Source of the DNA: Trichomonas vaginalis G3
Lineage: Eukaryota; Parabasalia; Trichomonadida; Trichomonadidae
Direction of reading: 5' to 3'
NCBI RefSeq assembly: GCF_026262505.1
Contig: NC_067206.1
Coordinates: 8,614,268 to 8,678,267, forward strand
DNA: 64,000 nt
Shown here: positions 21,750 through 32,824 of the stretch, piece by piece
Layout of the letters: the number at the start of each line of letters is the position of its first letter
How positions within the stretch are numbered: the stretch's first letter is position 1
Position numbers and translations under genes: made by a program
The notes under the pieces: generated by a model
Databases searched by the model: none
Seen by the model: the letters and a program-made list of their open reading frames with translations, nothing else
What the model was told of the DNA's origin: nothing

Positions 21750-22110
21750 GTTATTCAATAATTAATTATTTTTGAATAAATGAAGGGTCCCTCGGTCCCT
21801 CGGTCCCTCGGTTAATTAACATCTTTTTGAAAATGATGACAACATGACATTTAGACAACAGGGGAAAAAAGGAGGAAATTCATGTCTTACATTTTTTGAA
21901 TAAATGAAGGGTCCCTCGGTCCCTCGGTCCCTCGGTTAATTAACATCTTTTTGAAAATGATGACAACATGACATTTAGACAACAGGGGAAAAAAGGAGGA
22001 AATTCATGTCTTACATTTTTTGAATAAATGAAGGGTCCCTCGGTCCCTCGGTCCCTCGGTTAATTAACATCTTTTTGAAAATGATGACAACATGACATTT
22101 AGACAACATA
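21750..22110 (+). repeat. Iteron-like array, left flank of primase-helicase cassette
   Basis: Starts with GTTATTCAATAATTAATTAT, then three copies of a 124-bp unit (GGTCCCTCGG tandem motif anchored at 21783, 21907 and 22031). Each unit includes a form of the core TGACAACATGACATTT. The array is in inverted orientation relative to that at 24497-24776 on the far side of the gene. Confidence 0.92.
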
Positions 22111-22139
22111 GTGGGATTAATGCAAAAATAAATTCCAAT

Positions 22140-24456
22140 CATACTTTATAAGCTTCATTTACAGGTATTTCATCGTCAGTAAATGAATCCTCATTATCGT
22201 TTGGTTCAACCTGTTTATATAATCCTTTCATTTCTTCTTTCAAAACATAATAACGTATGTTTACCGTCTGTTTTTCTTTGTTTCTTTTCACATTTATCCT
22301 TAATACTCATTTGAAAATTCTTGTCTTTCATGTCTGATGGTTTGCAGAATAGAGCATTTTTACACATCATACCTGCACACAATTCATCATAATGTGTATT
22401 TATCCATTCATCTAAAGGATTTGTTGATAACTCGATTAAATCTTGTTTGGCTTCAGTCATCGGTATGATTCGTACATTAAATGATGAAAGGTCGTAATTG
22501 ATAAAATATGTTAGTAAATTATCATAAAAATTCCTTTGTGCATGAATCCATTAAATTCTTGAAGTAATCAAATTGACCCTTAAATTTACCATTAACCCTT
22601 AAAACTACGTATCTTCTGTCTCCAACTTCAATTTTGACAGGGTAAACGTTATTAGTTACGAAAATAAAATTGGCAACATTCTGAGCAGTTCTTCTGGGTT
22701 GATTCTTTTCATTAATTCTTATCTCATTATCCGTTATAATTGATTTCAAAGCGTTGAAGTTTGCGAGTCTATCTTCACCTACATTCTTGAGTTCATTAAG
22801 TACAAGAAACATTTTATTTTCAACAACTGAATTGAAATTACCCGTTAGCTCACTTATTTCGGTAATGTTTTTACATGAATAACCAGCGAGAAGTTCAGAA
22901 ATAATGTCTGTAAATCTGTTTTTACCTATTCCCTGAAGTCCTTTCAAAATAATTGCTGTTTCATTCTTGATTCCAGGATGTTGAATCATTGATGCAATCC
23001 AGCCGAGTAGGTATTTATACACTTCATCGTTATTATCACAAATGGCTTCTTTAATGAAATTCATAAACATCTCAATTTTTGAGTAATCAGGCTTTTCGAG
23101 AACGTTGTATTTATAACCTTGAAACGTTGAGAAAACATCTGGGGAATCAGATTTAAAGCAAACACCCATAACGGTTAATGAGGATAATTGATTTAGTAGT
23201 ACGTCCCATGCTGTTATGGTTTTACCTTCTTCTTTAAATAATTTAATCATTTTGAGTGACTCTTTCATGTTTGATTGAAGAACGAATGATATTTGATTCA
23301 TTTTATCATGAATATTATAGTCTTTTTGAATGAAGTATTTGTTTCCACAATCTACAAAACGAATGACACGTGATAAATCCTCAATTACTTCAGAACTGTT
23401 TTTATACTGATGATTTTCAGCTTTACGTCTAATATCTGTTATCAAAAACGAGTCATCAAGTTTTATATCAAATGTTATTTTTGGCTTACGTAATAAAGGT
23501 AAAACATATTCATCATAATATTCCTTTTGATAAAGTTTCAGAATCTTCACCAAAACAAATGGAGAAGTCATTAAATGTGCATATCTATCACGTGCTTTTT
23601 CAAAATTACTTTTTGCATTTTCTGTTAAACTGCAGAAGTTATAAACGTTGTCGTATGCTTCATTAATTAAATGATTAGGTAACGAATTAATAGCTTGAAA
23701 CAGTGTGAATAATGTAACTTCTTTTTCTAAATTCATGTTTCCACCATCATTATGTACTTCAAAATCACAGATGCCATCAACTATGCTCTGGGCAAGTTTA
23801 TCGTCAATGTTTACATCTTTGTCTTCATTCATTATATTCTTTATTTCTTCGTTCTTCTGTTCAACTCTTACCTTAATATTCAAATCATTTAATATATCAT
23901 TCACTGTTCTAGTTAATGTTGAATCATAACTTCCACGAATGAATGAGTATGTATTGATTGGTTCTGTTGCATTCTTGCGAACTCTTGAATCAGCCATAAC
24001 CACTAATGAACGCTTTGAATCATCCATTGAAGTCATGATATCGATATCATAATCATTGCAGGAATAACATTTAATCATTCTGTTCGAGGTTGAATAGAAG
24101 AAATTAGTGTTGCAATAAATGTGAAGACCTCCTGAAGCGGTTTTAACGATAACATCTTTATCCGAAAGTTTTGATAAAATATCTTTTCTTACTGTTTCTT
24201 TAAGTTCATCATTGTATGATTTATTGATATCAACATCTATAATAGTTAAATTTGGAATTTTATTTACTAATAAAGCCATACCAGTTTTCCTTCCTCTTCC
24301 TCCATCGTGTTTGAGGTAGTTATGTAAATCAATCTTGTTTTCACCAATTCTTTCGTTGAGGGTTTTAGTTTCTGCCACAACTAATTCCTCAGCTAATGAA
24401 TCAATAACTTGTTCATCAGAAATGATAAAGTTGCTGTTGTTGTTTGTTGCTGTCAT
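22140..24456 (-). pseudogene. Maverick-1 primase-helicase (AEP + SF3/D5-like)
   Basis: The N-terminal part has archaeo-eukaryotic primase features: IIDVDIN at about residues 72-78 and SGGLHIY at about 108-114. The C-terminal part is a superfamily 3 helicase of the D5 type: Walker A GLQGIGKNRF at about 516, Walker B MFLVLNELKN and motif C FIFVTNN. Most of the gene is open, with about one or two breaks near its 3' end. A nearly identical copy occurs at 57138-59448 in Maverick-2, although the other genes of the two elements differ. It would prime and unwind DNA for replication. It starts in the TATAAATG context. Confidence 0.85.
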
Positions 24457-24480
24457 TTATATAGGAATAAAAAATAAAAA
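24457..24480 (-). promoter_or_regulatory. T-tract plus TAAATG start motif of primase-helicase
   Basis: On the minus strand an AT-rich, T-rich tract is followed by CCTATATAAATG, where ATG is the primase-helicase start. The same bases precede the copy in Maverick-2 (57117-57137), so this segment travels with the gene. Confidence 0.5.
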
Positions 24481-24496
24481 TAATTTTAAAACTAAC

Positions 24497-24776
24497 TTTA
24501 TTCAAAAAATGTAAGACATGAATTTCCTCCTTTTTTTCCCCTGTTGTCAAAATGTCATGTTGTCACTATTTTCAAAAAGATGTTAATTAACCGAGGGACC
24601 GAGGGACCGAGGGACCCTCATTTATTCAAAAAATGTAAGACATGAATTTCCTCCTTTTTTTCCCCTGTTGTCAAAATGTCATGTTGTCACTATTTTCAAA
24701 AAGATGTTAATTAACCGAGGGACCGAGGGACCGAGGGACCCCTCATTTATTCAAAAAATGTAAGACATGAATTTCC
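24497..24776 (-). repeat. Iteron-like array, right flank of primase-helicase cassette
   Basis: Two copies of the 124-bp GGTCCC-type unit in inverse orientation to the array at 21750-22110. Each holds the core, here read as its complement (GTCAAAATGTCATGTTGTCA). A partial third unit follows. Confidence 0.92.
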
Positions 24777-24833
24777 GCAAATTCTTTCACAAACTTTAGA
24801 ACAGCATAATTTAAATTTTTATTTTTATCATAA

Positions 24834-24998
24834 ATGGATACCCCACAAGCTCAAAATTTACCACGAATCATAACAAGGGAGGAAATGATAAAAATGATGC
24901 GAGAACATGTTAAAAATAACAAACCACTAAAATTGAGAAAATGTGGTTATGCAGTAATGATGGAAAGAGAGATGTTGTCAAAGAAAAATAAAAATTAA
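24834..24998 (+). CDS. Maverick-1 small basic protein (54 aa)
   Basis: An open frame of 54 residues starting MDTPQAQNLPRIITREEM, lysine-rich, in the ATAAATG start context. Its stop shares the tetramer TTAA (24995-24998) with the stop of the convergent gene, as at 19092-19095. No family is recognised. Confidence 0.45.
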   Translation: MDTPQAQNLPRIITREEMIKMMREHVKNNKPLKLRKCGYAVMMEREMLSKKNKN

Positions 24999-25258
24999 AT
25001 TTGGATTGAGTTTAAAAATTCATCTTTATTAAATTCATCTCTTCCAACCAATTTATTTATTCTATTAAATTCTTTTATTTTTGCTTCACTCAGTTTAAGG
25101 ATTGAACGGCAAGTTTCTAATTTTTCGATTATTTCTTTATCGTTTTCAACCCCACCGCATTGCGACTTCTTTTTGTAATAGCATATTTTTGATTTAATTC
25201 TGTTTAGTTTCTTTTTATATTCATCGTCTGGACTCTTGACTGCTTTGTTGTCACTCAT
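24995..25258 (-). CDS. Maverick-1 small coiled protein (87 aa)
   Basis: A charged, helical 87-residue protein starting MSDNKAVKSPDDEYKKKLNR, with one CGG segment. No family is recognised. It lies just downstream of the integrase region on the same strand. Confidence 0.45.
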   Translation of the reverse strand: MSDNKAVKSPDDEYKKKLNRIKSKICYYKKKSQCGGVENDKEIIEKLETCRSILKLSEAKIKEFNRINKLVGRDEFNKDEFLNSIQI

Positions 25259-25278
25259 TTCTTACGAAATAAAAAAAA

Positions 25279-26779
25279 TTAAATATTATTTAAATATAAT
25301 GGAGTAATAAAATAAATCGGAATTTCTATTAATTTATTGTCAACTTCAACTAATGCATTGCCGTTAATATATCTAACAAATTCAGCTATTGTGTCAAATC
25401 TTCGTCTTCTTTTTGTCATTGATTTATCAGTTTTTCCATAATCGAGATGAATCAAAACTTTATCCCCTTGTTTAAAATTCATGAGCCCTGAATTAATTTG
25501 TTCACGTTTAACATCATTTAACCTTTCCATTTGCTTTCTAATATATTCCCATTCTTTTGAAATATCATTTTTCATTTCCACTGGTTTCATGTTAATAGTT
25601 CTATGCCATGTATTATTGTAATAATATACTAACTGCTGTATGATGGAGTCATGATTTCCATCCCAGTATATCTGACCGTTAACCCCTAACGCATCTCTAA
25701 GAGTTCTCATTACTGCATCAACTATTTTATTATGAAACGTATATGGAGAGGATGAGAAGTAAAAATTAATTTGTGGGAAATAATGAGTCATGGCTGCCTG
25801 AAATCCTTTATCGCCATCACCCCTGATATTATCTACTCTTTCCTGATCTAGTAAGTATTGAATAGCTCTTCTTGTTTCCTGTTCTGTTTTCCCTTTCACC
25901 GGAATGCAATATAAATATCTAGTGTTAATGTTAATGGCAAATAAATAAGTAATATTTCCTTTTGAATATTCCAGATGATCGATTTCGTATGAATATGGAT
26001 ATGGAGCAAATGAAGGTCGACTAAATTTTTCCTTTAATGGTTGAATTTTCGGGTCAATTGGTTTATTTAATATTTGAAATCCTTTTTAAAATCTTTTTGC
26101 TTCTTTAATGTTTGAAATGGACATAATAAAGTGAATGATGAAGGATTAACTGAAGGAGGAGGAGGTATACTGTTGGAGGTTTTGGTGTTGTAAGTGGTTT
26201 AATTTTATCTGCTTTGATTTTGGATTTCATTCCCCCTTCATTAATTCTGGATGTATTCTATTCATTTGTTTTAAATATGCTGTATATAAAGGTTTGATAT
26301 ACTTTCCCGCTTCGAGTTTATGTTGAAGGATGAATTCCAAAAGTTGATCTTCATTTAAAAGTCGGGCTGAATATGTTTTAACTAATGAATCATAAATTAA
26401 AGCTTGTGCATCATTTATGAGCTGCTGAACGTCCAAACTTTTCTCTTTTGGTTTTGTGGCTCAGGATTATATAATTTATATAATTCATCAATATCTTCTT
26501 CTGTTAATACTTTATTTTTGAAATCTTTCAACTGTTTAAGTTGTGATTTACTTTTTCCCTTTGAATATTTTCCTTCTTTAATGTTCTCTCTTAAACGTTT
26601 AATTATTTTATCATGATATTTCAAAATTTCGTTTTTATAATACCGATAGTATTCATCCATATCATCACCCGTTATATTTTTATCATGTTTTTGAAGATAT
26701 GCTTTTAATCATAATAAGTAAGAAAATTTTGATTAAATACTAAATCATCAATTAAAATTTTTAAATCTACGCTATTCAT
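25279..26779 (-). pseudogene. Maverick-1 retroviral-type integrase, broken
   Basis: A minus-strand region with the features of the Maverick c-integrase: a catalytic-core segment around YEIDHLEYSKG, a RGDGDKGF segment, VDAVMRTLRDALG, and a C-terminal stretch ending in a short beta-rich chromo-like or SH3-like tail. The N-terminal part is helical and lysine-rich. The gene is broken in about three or four places. This enzyme class makes the target cut that gives the 6-bp duplication seen at the element ends. Confidence 0.75.
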
Positions 26780-28469
26780 TTATATAAAAATAAAATAAAT
26801 GTTTAAGGGTGCCCGCCTCTTTGTCTCTTCTGTGGCATTTCATTAAATAAATGGCATACAACATCCATTTTCACAACATACAGCTTTAGTGTGTGCTCCT
26901 GTTAATGCAGTCTTACCGATTGTTAAGCGAGTCATTGACCCATTTTTAAGTTGTAAATTAATATTCTGACCATCGAAAATGACTTTATCATTTATTATAT
27001 CCAAATAATTTTTAGGTGTTAATTGTTATTTTGTCGTAAACTTACACCTTTCATTTTTTGTGCTATCTTTTTGAAGGAGTCTTCACCAATCATTCCGTTG
27101 AATGATGTATAACACTTAGGACATAACGCCACCATGTTATCACCTTGTTTCTCAATTGCTAAACCCAATAACTTCTTCTCATGTGCTTTTTCTTCAGCTT
27201 TATTCTTTAATTTAGGTTTAAATTTCTCATCAAAACAGAAGAAATCAAAAGGTGCGAATTTGAAAATGTTTTTATCATAAAATTGTTTATCGGTAACAAT
27301 TGCTTGAAATGCTTGAGTGTTAGGAAGATTTGGGTCGCCAGCGATTGCCCAATAAGATGAATCAGTATCACCTTCAATGAAATGAAAACGATTAACATCC
27401 ATGCATTTATACATAAAATCATAAATGAAAACCAAATACCAGTATTTAGCATTATCTAAAGTAAAGAATGCCTCTTGTAAACATGTTTCACATCTATAAA
27501 ATCTATCTTTAAGCATCACTTGATATGTATCCTCTCCTATTTCTCTAATGTTTTTAAATTTATTTGACATACATGCAACGCGTGACTTCTGTGCATTCGT
27601 TATTTTAGTCTTTGCGTAATTTTGTGTATTCATTGCATCGTAACCATATGATCCATTAAGTGAAATCTTACAAAATAAACTTTTTCCTTTATTTCCTTCT
27701 AATTCAGCCTTTTGTCTTTCGTTCATAAATTTGTTCGCAAATTCATTAAAACAAATGTTTTTAGTAAATGTTAAAATTGATTGAATATCATCAATGATAA
27801 AATGAAATCTGTCGATTAGATACCAAAGATAATAAGAAGAAAATGGTTGATATTGGTTGTGTGTTGATGCTAACTGAGTTAATTTTCTCTGTTTCTGGTC
27901 AACTGGTAGATTGTTTGATTTCATGTAATTATACATAAAACTGCCAATTGTTTTTTCATCTGTGATAATATCTAAGTTTCTTATTATCGGTAAAAAGTTA
28001 ATGTAATCATTAATGTATTTTTCATCAATGTGACCCTTTACTTCAGCCACGAATAAAGTATTTTTCTTCTTAATAATTCCCAGTGCTTTTGCTTTCTTTG
28101 TTGCTGTATCACAAATGATAACACCATTCAATCTTCCCGGCATATACATTTTATGGTCAGTATATTGAATGAAATCATGAGGATTAGATGAAAATGATGA
28201 AGGATATAATGAATTAAATCAACACCAACGAAATGAGTCATAATGTTGGTGGTGTCCTCATTTGATACAGTTTTAGTTTCTGGACTATATGAAAGTTTAT
28301 TAATGTGCGTGATTCCTTTAAGATTAACACGATGTTGAACATTTGATAGACCACCAGTAATTCCATTACGGAGAATGTGATAAGCTTCAACTGAATCTAA
28401 AGTCATTGGTAAATTATTTTTTAATGCATAATTTCTTAAATTGATTCTTAAACGTTGAACATCTTCATC

Positions 28470-28606
28470 TTTATTTGATTTTACGACATTGCAATAACAA
28501 CACATTAACTGACAATTTTCTTTGGTATGTGGTTTTTCATTATCGATTCTATCCAATGTTGGTTTATTTGCATATGTAAACGCTTTACCACACATTTTAC
28601 ATTTAG
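28470..28606 (-). other. HNH-like motif embedded in polymerase gene
   Basis: On the minus strand, CKMCGKAFTYANKPTLDRID is followed about ten residues later by NCQLMCCYCN. Two Cys pairs around LDRIDN...H..NC fit the HNH/zinc endonuclease pattern. It lies in the same open frame as the flanking polymerase sequence, upstream of the ITGGLS polymerase segment. Confidence 0.7.
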
Positions 28607-29561
28607 ATGAAAGGATTAAATCGTGAAAATATTGATAGTCATCCATTGAAACATTGTTTTTAGTATCCCTTTCTGCTTTTTCATCTTGTTTCTTATATGA
28701 TTCAATTTTATATTTCCAATACTTTTTCGTTAATTCAAAACTTGATTCCACATTTTCTTCCTCAGGATATTTTTCATTAGGATTAAAGTTCTTATATGCT
28801 AACGCGTAACGAATCATTGAAGCATTCGATGATAAAGAAAGATTATGAAGCATATCAATTTTATAAACAAATGTTTCTTCAATAATTTTATCAATTGGGT
28901 CAATCATAATTTCAACATCTTTATTGCAATAATGAATAAAATATTCTAATCTATTCTTAAAATTTTTAGCATCATTGAGATATATTTGATAATCTGAATC
29001 GGATATTGTTTCTTGTGTTAATGCTGAATAAAATGAATCTTGAGTGAATGGTTCCTCTTTATATAATTCATCTTCGTAATTCTCCCATGTGATGAATTGA
29101 TATGGGAAGAATGATTTAATACGTGTTTTATTGTTTCCGAAATCTTGAGTAAATTGGTCTAATGTTCCACCCGCTATATAATTTCTGATGTCAATAAATC
29201 TCAATTCATATGGAGTGTTTGTTTTCTTTACAATGATTTGCTTAAATTGAGAAGAAGAACCCAGTATTGATTTTATCTTCCATTTTGCAGTATTTAAATC
29301 ACGAAGAATTAAATTTAAATCAAACTTTCCCGAATTAAAACCTATGATATTCACTTTATTGAATTCCTCATCTAAAAGCTCTTTCATTGCTTCCTTTTGT
29401 TTCTCATTTAATGTATTCATTAATTCTTCATATTGTTCAATATTTGATTTAGCAACTAATGAACAGGTTGAAAATAAAAACTCAATCCAGTCAGAAATAA
29501 AAGAATCACTCGAAGTTAAGCAAAAATTCCTCGTATATGTTTTATCACGGTCTACGACCTC

Positions 29562-29574
29562 GCCGCTTTGCGGC
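29562..29574. repeat. 13-bp palindrome inside polymerase gene
   Basis: GCCGCTTTGCGGC, a perfect 5-3-5 stem-loop and a striking GC island in AT-rich coding sequence. Confidence 0.8.
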
Positions 29575-30361
29575 TTTATTTTGACAGTTGATGATACCAT
29601 AAATGGTTTTAAGTAAGCGTTCAAAGTTGCACATTCAGAAAGTAGAAGTTCTTCTTTAGTCTCTAATGTTTCGAAGTCAAAAGTAATATAATATCTTGTC
29701 GGTTGATAATATTCCTGCAAATTATGAGCTAATAACCACTGATATATCTTCTGTTTCGTAATATGTGGTGCATATGGTTGCTGTGTCTTTTGCAATTGAA
29801 CGTCTTGAATTAATCTTCCATTATTTTCTTTACATTTCTCACAATGTTTTAAAAATCTTCTTTGGTTTTTCCTTTCTGGATCATCACGGATAGAATAAAC
29901 TTCTTCTTTACAATATGGGCAAACTTTATATCCTGTGAGTGCTTCAACGTCTGTTATTCTGTCAGCGTGAAGTTTTCCACATGGACTCTGTGTTAATAAA
30001 ATATTTACTGTTTCAAATTCTGGATCTATCATTATTGATTCCACTAATGGAAAGTCTACCTTATTTATGTCCACGTCTTCTGGTTGAGGATCACAATAAT
30101 AGAAATCAATATTAACATTTAACATTCTCGCTAATCTCTCACTTTCTGATGAAATGTCAAACCCTTCATATGAATCTATTGCTTCATTTAAATAACTTCT
30201 ACGAGTTTTAGGATTAGCACCATCAGGAATGTTATAGAAGCGTTTAAATAACCTTCTACCTTCTGCTCTAATTTGATTATCATTCATTTTAGCTGTTCCA
30301 TTTTTGTTCATTTATGTAAGAATAAAAAATTAAAAAATAAAGTTTATTTTTTAAAGTCCGA

Positions 30362-30374
30362 GACTCAGAGAGTC
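30362..30374. repeat. 13-bp palindrome between two genes
   Basis: GACTCAGAGAGTC, a perfect 5-3-5 stem-loop just before the stop-codon end of the gene at 30380-31516, flanked by AAAGTCC-type half sites. Confidence 0.8.
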
Positions 30375-30379
30375 CAGGG

Positions 30380-31516
30380 CTAAAGTCCATAAAATGAATT
30401 AAGAACACATAAATTTTTATCATCTGCGACGTGACGAATACATTTTAATTTACTCAAGAATGTGTACCCTGATACATTAAATCTAATTCCTGTCTTATTT
30501 AATTTCACAACTTTGAAAAGGAATGTATGAATAGCTATAAAATGATGAGATGATGTTTTATGGGTTGCTTCCATTTTTTCTGAAATAAATGAATAAATAT
30601 AATGCTTATAAGTTTTCATATCTTTTATATTCTTAATAACGAATGGTATAGACCTTTCAACTTCGTCTTCCTTCGGTGCTGTTCTTTCATATGAAACATT
30701 ATTGGTATCTTCAATAATGAAACCACAATCACACAAAATTTTATAGGTTCCAATGGTTTCTTTTGATATTTTATCTAATAAATCAAAAACTTTATCAACA
30801 CCTGTGCATTTATTTAAATAATAATTTGTGTAAATATCATGATCTTCTTTCTTAATCGTATTAGTTGCATATGTCACGTTTTTAAGAGCTTTTTTGAATT
30901 TTTCGGAATCTAAAGGTGGTGAAAGTAAGATACAAGGGTATTCTTCATTATCAATAAATTGTAACTTATGTTTACGAATAAATTTAGTACCTTCTTCTGA
31001 AAGTGTTTCGTCTATTTCACCATCTAATAAATTTTGTGTTGATTCCAAAAAGTAATTTTTATATCTTTCCTCATGTGATTTTTGAACTTCTGATTCTGAA
31101 GCTGGGATATTCATTAAACCCTCTACTTCATTCTCAGCATTTCTCAATTCCTTAATTTTTTCATCTATTTCATTTCTTAATTGTTCCAATTTCTCAATCT
31201 CATCGTTATAATATTCATCTTGTTTAATTTTTTCTTCAAAATATTCAGGAGGTGTTTCAAGGCTCTCTGAGCCCAGGTCCTCTGGACCATAAAGAGGAAT
31301 ATTCTCCTGTTTTTCAACTTTTTTGGGATATAAATATCTCATTATAGCCTTTTTAGTAATTGGTCCGTTATATTTAAATTCATTCAACAATCTGGAAAAC
31401 TCTTTCACATTCTGCATATATGTTGGATAAGAACCGTCTCCAAAATTTTCTAAAATATTTTCTAATTCTGAATTAGTGAACTTTAAAGATTTCAATGAAT
31501 TAGTTGTTATACTCAT
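30380..31516 (-). CDS. Maverick-1 unknown protein (378 aa)
   Basis: An open frame of 378 residues starting MSITTNSLKSLKFTNSELEN, in the AATAAATG context. Residues about 100-150 form a charged coiled coil. The remainder has no motif that I recognise; a CDCGF segment lies near residue 265. Two palindromes (31261-31288) lie in frame. It is the gene next to the right terminal repeat, on the same strand as polymerase and integrase, so a replication or regulatory role is possible. Confidence 0.55.
   Translation of the reverse strand: MSITTNSLKSLKFTNSELENILENFGDGSYPTYMQNVKEFSRLLNEFKYNGPITKKAIMRYLYPKKVEKQENIPLYGPEDLGSESLETPPEYFEEKIKQDEYYNDEIEKLEQLRNEIDEKIKELRNAENEVEGLMNIPASESEVQKSHEERYKNYFLESTQNLLDGEIDETLSEEGTKFIRKHKLQFIDNEEYPCILLSPPLDSEKFKKALKNVTYATNTIKKEDHDIYTNYYLNKCTGVDKVFDLLDKISKETIGTYKILCDCGFIIEDTNNVSYERTAPKEDEVERSIPFVIKNIKDMKTYKHYIYSFISEKMEATHKTSSHHFIAIHTFLFKVVKLNKTGIRFNVSGYTFLSKLKCIRHVADDKNLCVLNSFYGL
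31261..31288. repeat. Tandem pair of 13-bp palindromes in coding sequence
   Basis: GGCTCTCTGAGCC (31261-31273) and GGTCCTCTGGACC (31276-31288), both perfect 5-3-5 stem-loops, two bases apart. With spacers the pair adds a multiple of three bases, so the frame stays open. Confidence 0.85.
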
Positions 31517-31600
31517 TTATTATAAAATAAAAGATGAAAAAAATAAATTTAACTTAGTTTTAATTTTACGTAAGAAGTCAATTTTTTAAATCTTGATTTA

Positions 31601-32549
31601 TTCAAAAAATGTAAGACATGAATTTCCTCCTTTTTTTTTCCCTGTTGTCAAAATGTCATGTTGTCACTATTTTCAAAAAGATGTTAATTAACCGAGGGAC
31701 CGAGGGACCGAGGGACCCTTCATTTATTCAAAAAATGTAAGACATGAATTTTTAAAGTTTATTTTTTAAAAAATTATTTTTTTATTTCATTATGGTAGTG
31801 AATCTTTTATTCATGAAAATAATTATTTCTAATTTCTTTTACTCTCTCATATATACTAGATTTAAAGAATTCAGAACATTTCCCATAATCTCCTAAATGT
31901 TTTCTTATCCCTAACGTGTGCCAGTTATTATATGAAACTGAATAAACTTTATCTTTATCTTTACACCTTTCATCACTTCCAATATATTTATATCTCAGTT
32001 TTGATTTAGCATTTTCATATTCATTAACGTTTAATAATTCACAGTCTTCCTTTTTAAATATATGTTTAAGATATTCAGGATTTAATACTCTACGTTTATA
32101 TGCTCCTAACTTAGTTCTAAAGGTTTTCTACAAAATTTAGGAATTCCATCCTCTTTAATGTCATCAATGATTTCCATTTCATTATTTTCCATTTCTTCTT
32201 CTCGTTTATGAGGTCTTTGATTATGACTCCATTGATTCCATGAAATTAAATATTCTTTATCATTATATTTATACCTCATTAGCTTATTTTGGCTTTCATA
32301 TTCATTTAATAATTCACAGTCTTCCTTTTTAAATTGAAGTTTAACCCATTCAGGATTTAAACAATGTTTAATTAATCGCGGAATATCTGACATCATCTAT
32401 ATATAGCTTCTTTTATAAAAGATAAAAAAATAAATTATTTTAAAATTAATGTTAATTTTTTAAATGATTTATAAATAAATATATTTTAATACATCGTCTA
32501 TATATAGATGTAACAAAAAAAGTCACACAACCCGTCATACCCTACTACT
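31601..32549 (-). repeat. Maverick-1 right terminal inverted repeat
   Basis: About 949 bases, the inverted partner of 10269-11219. It contains the terminal-repeat gene (31807-32396) and, at its inner edge (31601-31750), one iteron-like unit with the TGACAACATGACATTTTGAC core. The outer end is followed directly by the CATGAT duplication. Confidence 0.94.
31807..32396 (-). pseudogene. Gene inside Maverick-1 right terminal repeat
   Basis: A minus-strand coding region whose first 96 codons are open (from 32396). Two related segments are visible, each containing LNPE, then FKKEDCELLN, then a (K/R)YKY element and a W, suggesting a duplicated domain of about 50 residues. No family is recognised. 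A more decayed copy lies in the left repeat. Broken, about one break here. Genes inside terminal repeats are present twice per element. Confidence 0.55.
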
Positions 32550-32555
32550 CATGAT

Positions 32556-32824
32556 TTATAGTTTTCAGACTCCATTCTTTGTTTATTATTCAACTCCATT
32601 TCTTTCCATAGTTATTTAACATGATCGATACAATATTAAACCATTTTTCAATTTGACAAATTTCAAAATTAACAACAGCAGTTTTTATTTGTGAAATAGA
32701 GCCCGAATATTATGTGATAGATAAATATAGATTTAAATGACCGATAAATTAGCCACGTGAGATTGTCCCGTCACTTTTCATCACTTCATAAAGCTTTTCA
32801 CATCACCTAACTTATTTTTTGACA
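32556..32824. other. Host intergenic DNA upstream of coronin
   Basis: AT-rich host sequence following the right CATGAT duplication. Two initiator-like motifs fitting TCAYTWY occur at 32771 (TCACTTT) and 32781 (TCACTTC), 40-50 bases before the coronin ATG. Trichomonas genes use such initiators, though usually nearer to the ATG. No gene is seen. Confidence 0.45.

Larger units (their letters stand above)
26843..30311 (-). pseudogene. Maverick-1 protein-primed type B DNA polymerase, broken
   Basis: Family-B polymerase of the protein-primed kind. The exonuclease region includes YYITFDFETLE. The polymerase region has MYMPGRL, KISLNGSYGYDA and the catalytic GDTDSS. The upstream part has CxxC zinc-like pairs. 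An HNH-like motif lies between the exonuclease and polymerase parts (about 28470-28606). The gene is broken in about two places. The start is in the ACATAAATG context. It would copy the element from a terminal protein. Confidence 0.88.
10269..32549. mobile_element. Maverick/Polinton element 1 (22.3 kb), broken
   Basis: The element begins AGTAGTAGGGTATGACGGG and ends in the reverse complement. It is bounded by the 6-bp direct repeat CATGAT at 10263-10268 and 32550-32555. AG/TC-like termini, a 6-bp duplication and long terminal inverted repeats are hallmarks of Mavericks. Family parts present: likely major capsid protein, A32-type packaging ATPase, several virion-like proteins, a fibre-like protein, primase-helicase, retroviral-type integrase and protein-primed type B DNA polymerase. 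No adenain-like protease was recognised. The capsid block is largely open, while the replication and integration genes and the left end are broken, with roughly ten breaks in all plus an inserted Mutator-type element. The terminal repeats differ by a few percent, so the insertion is probably fairly recent. Confidence 0.95.

Noticed and set aside
32761-32785. Mutator-type terminal repeat upstream of coronin (GTCCCGTCACTTTT)
   Set aside because: Only a short match to the terminal motif, with no partner end or target duplication. TCACTT is more simply an initiator.
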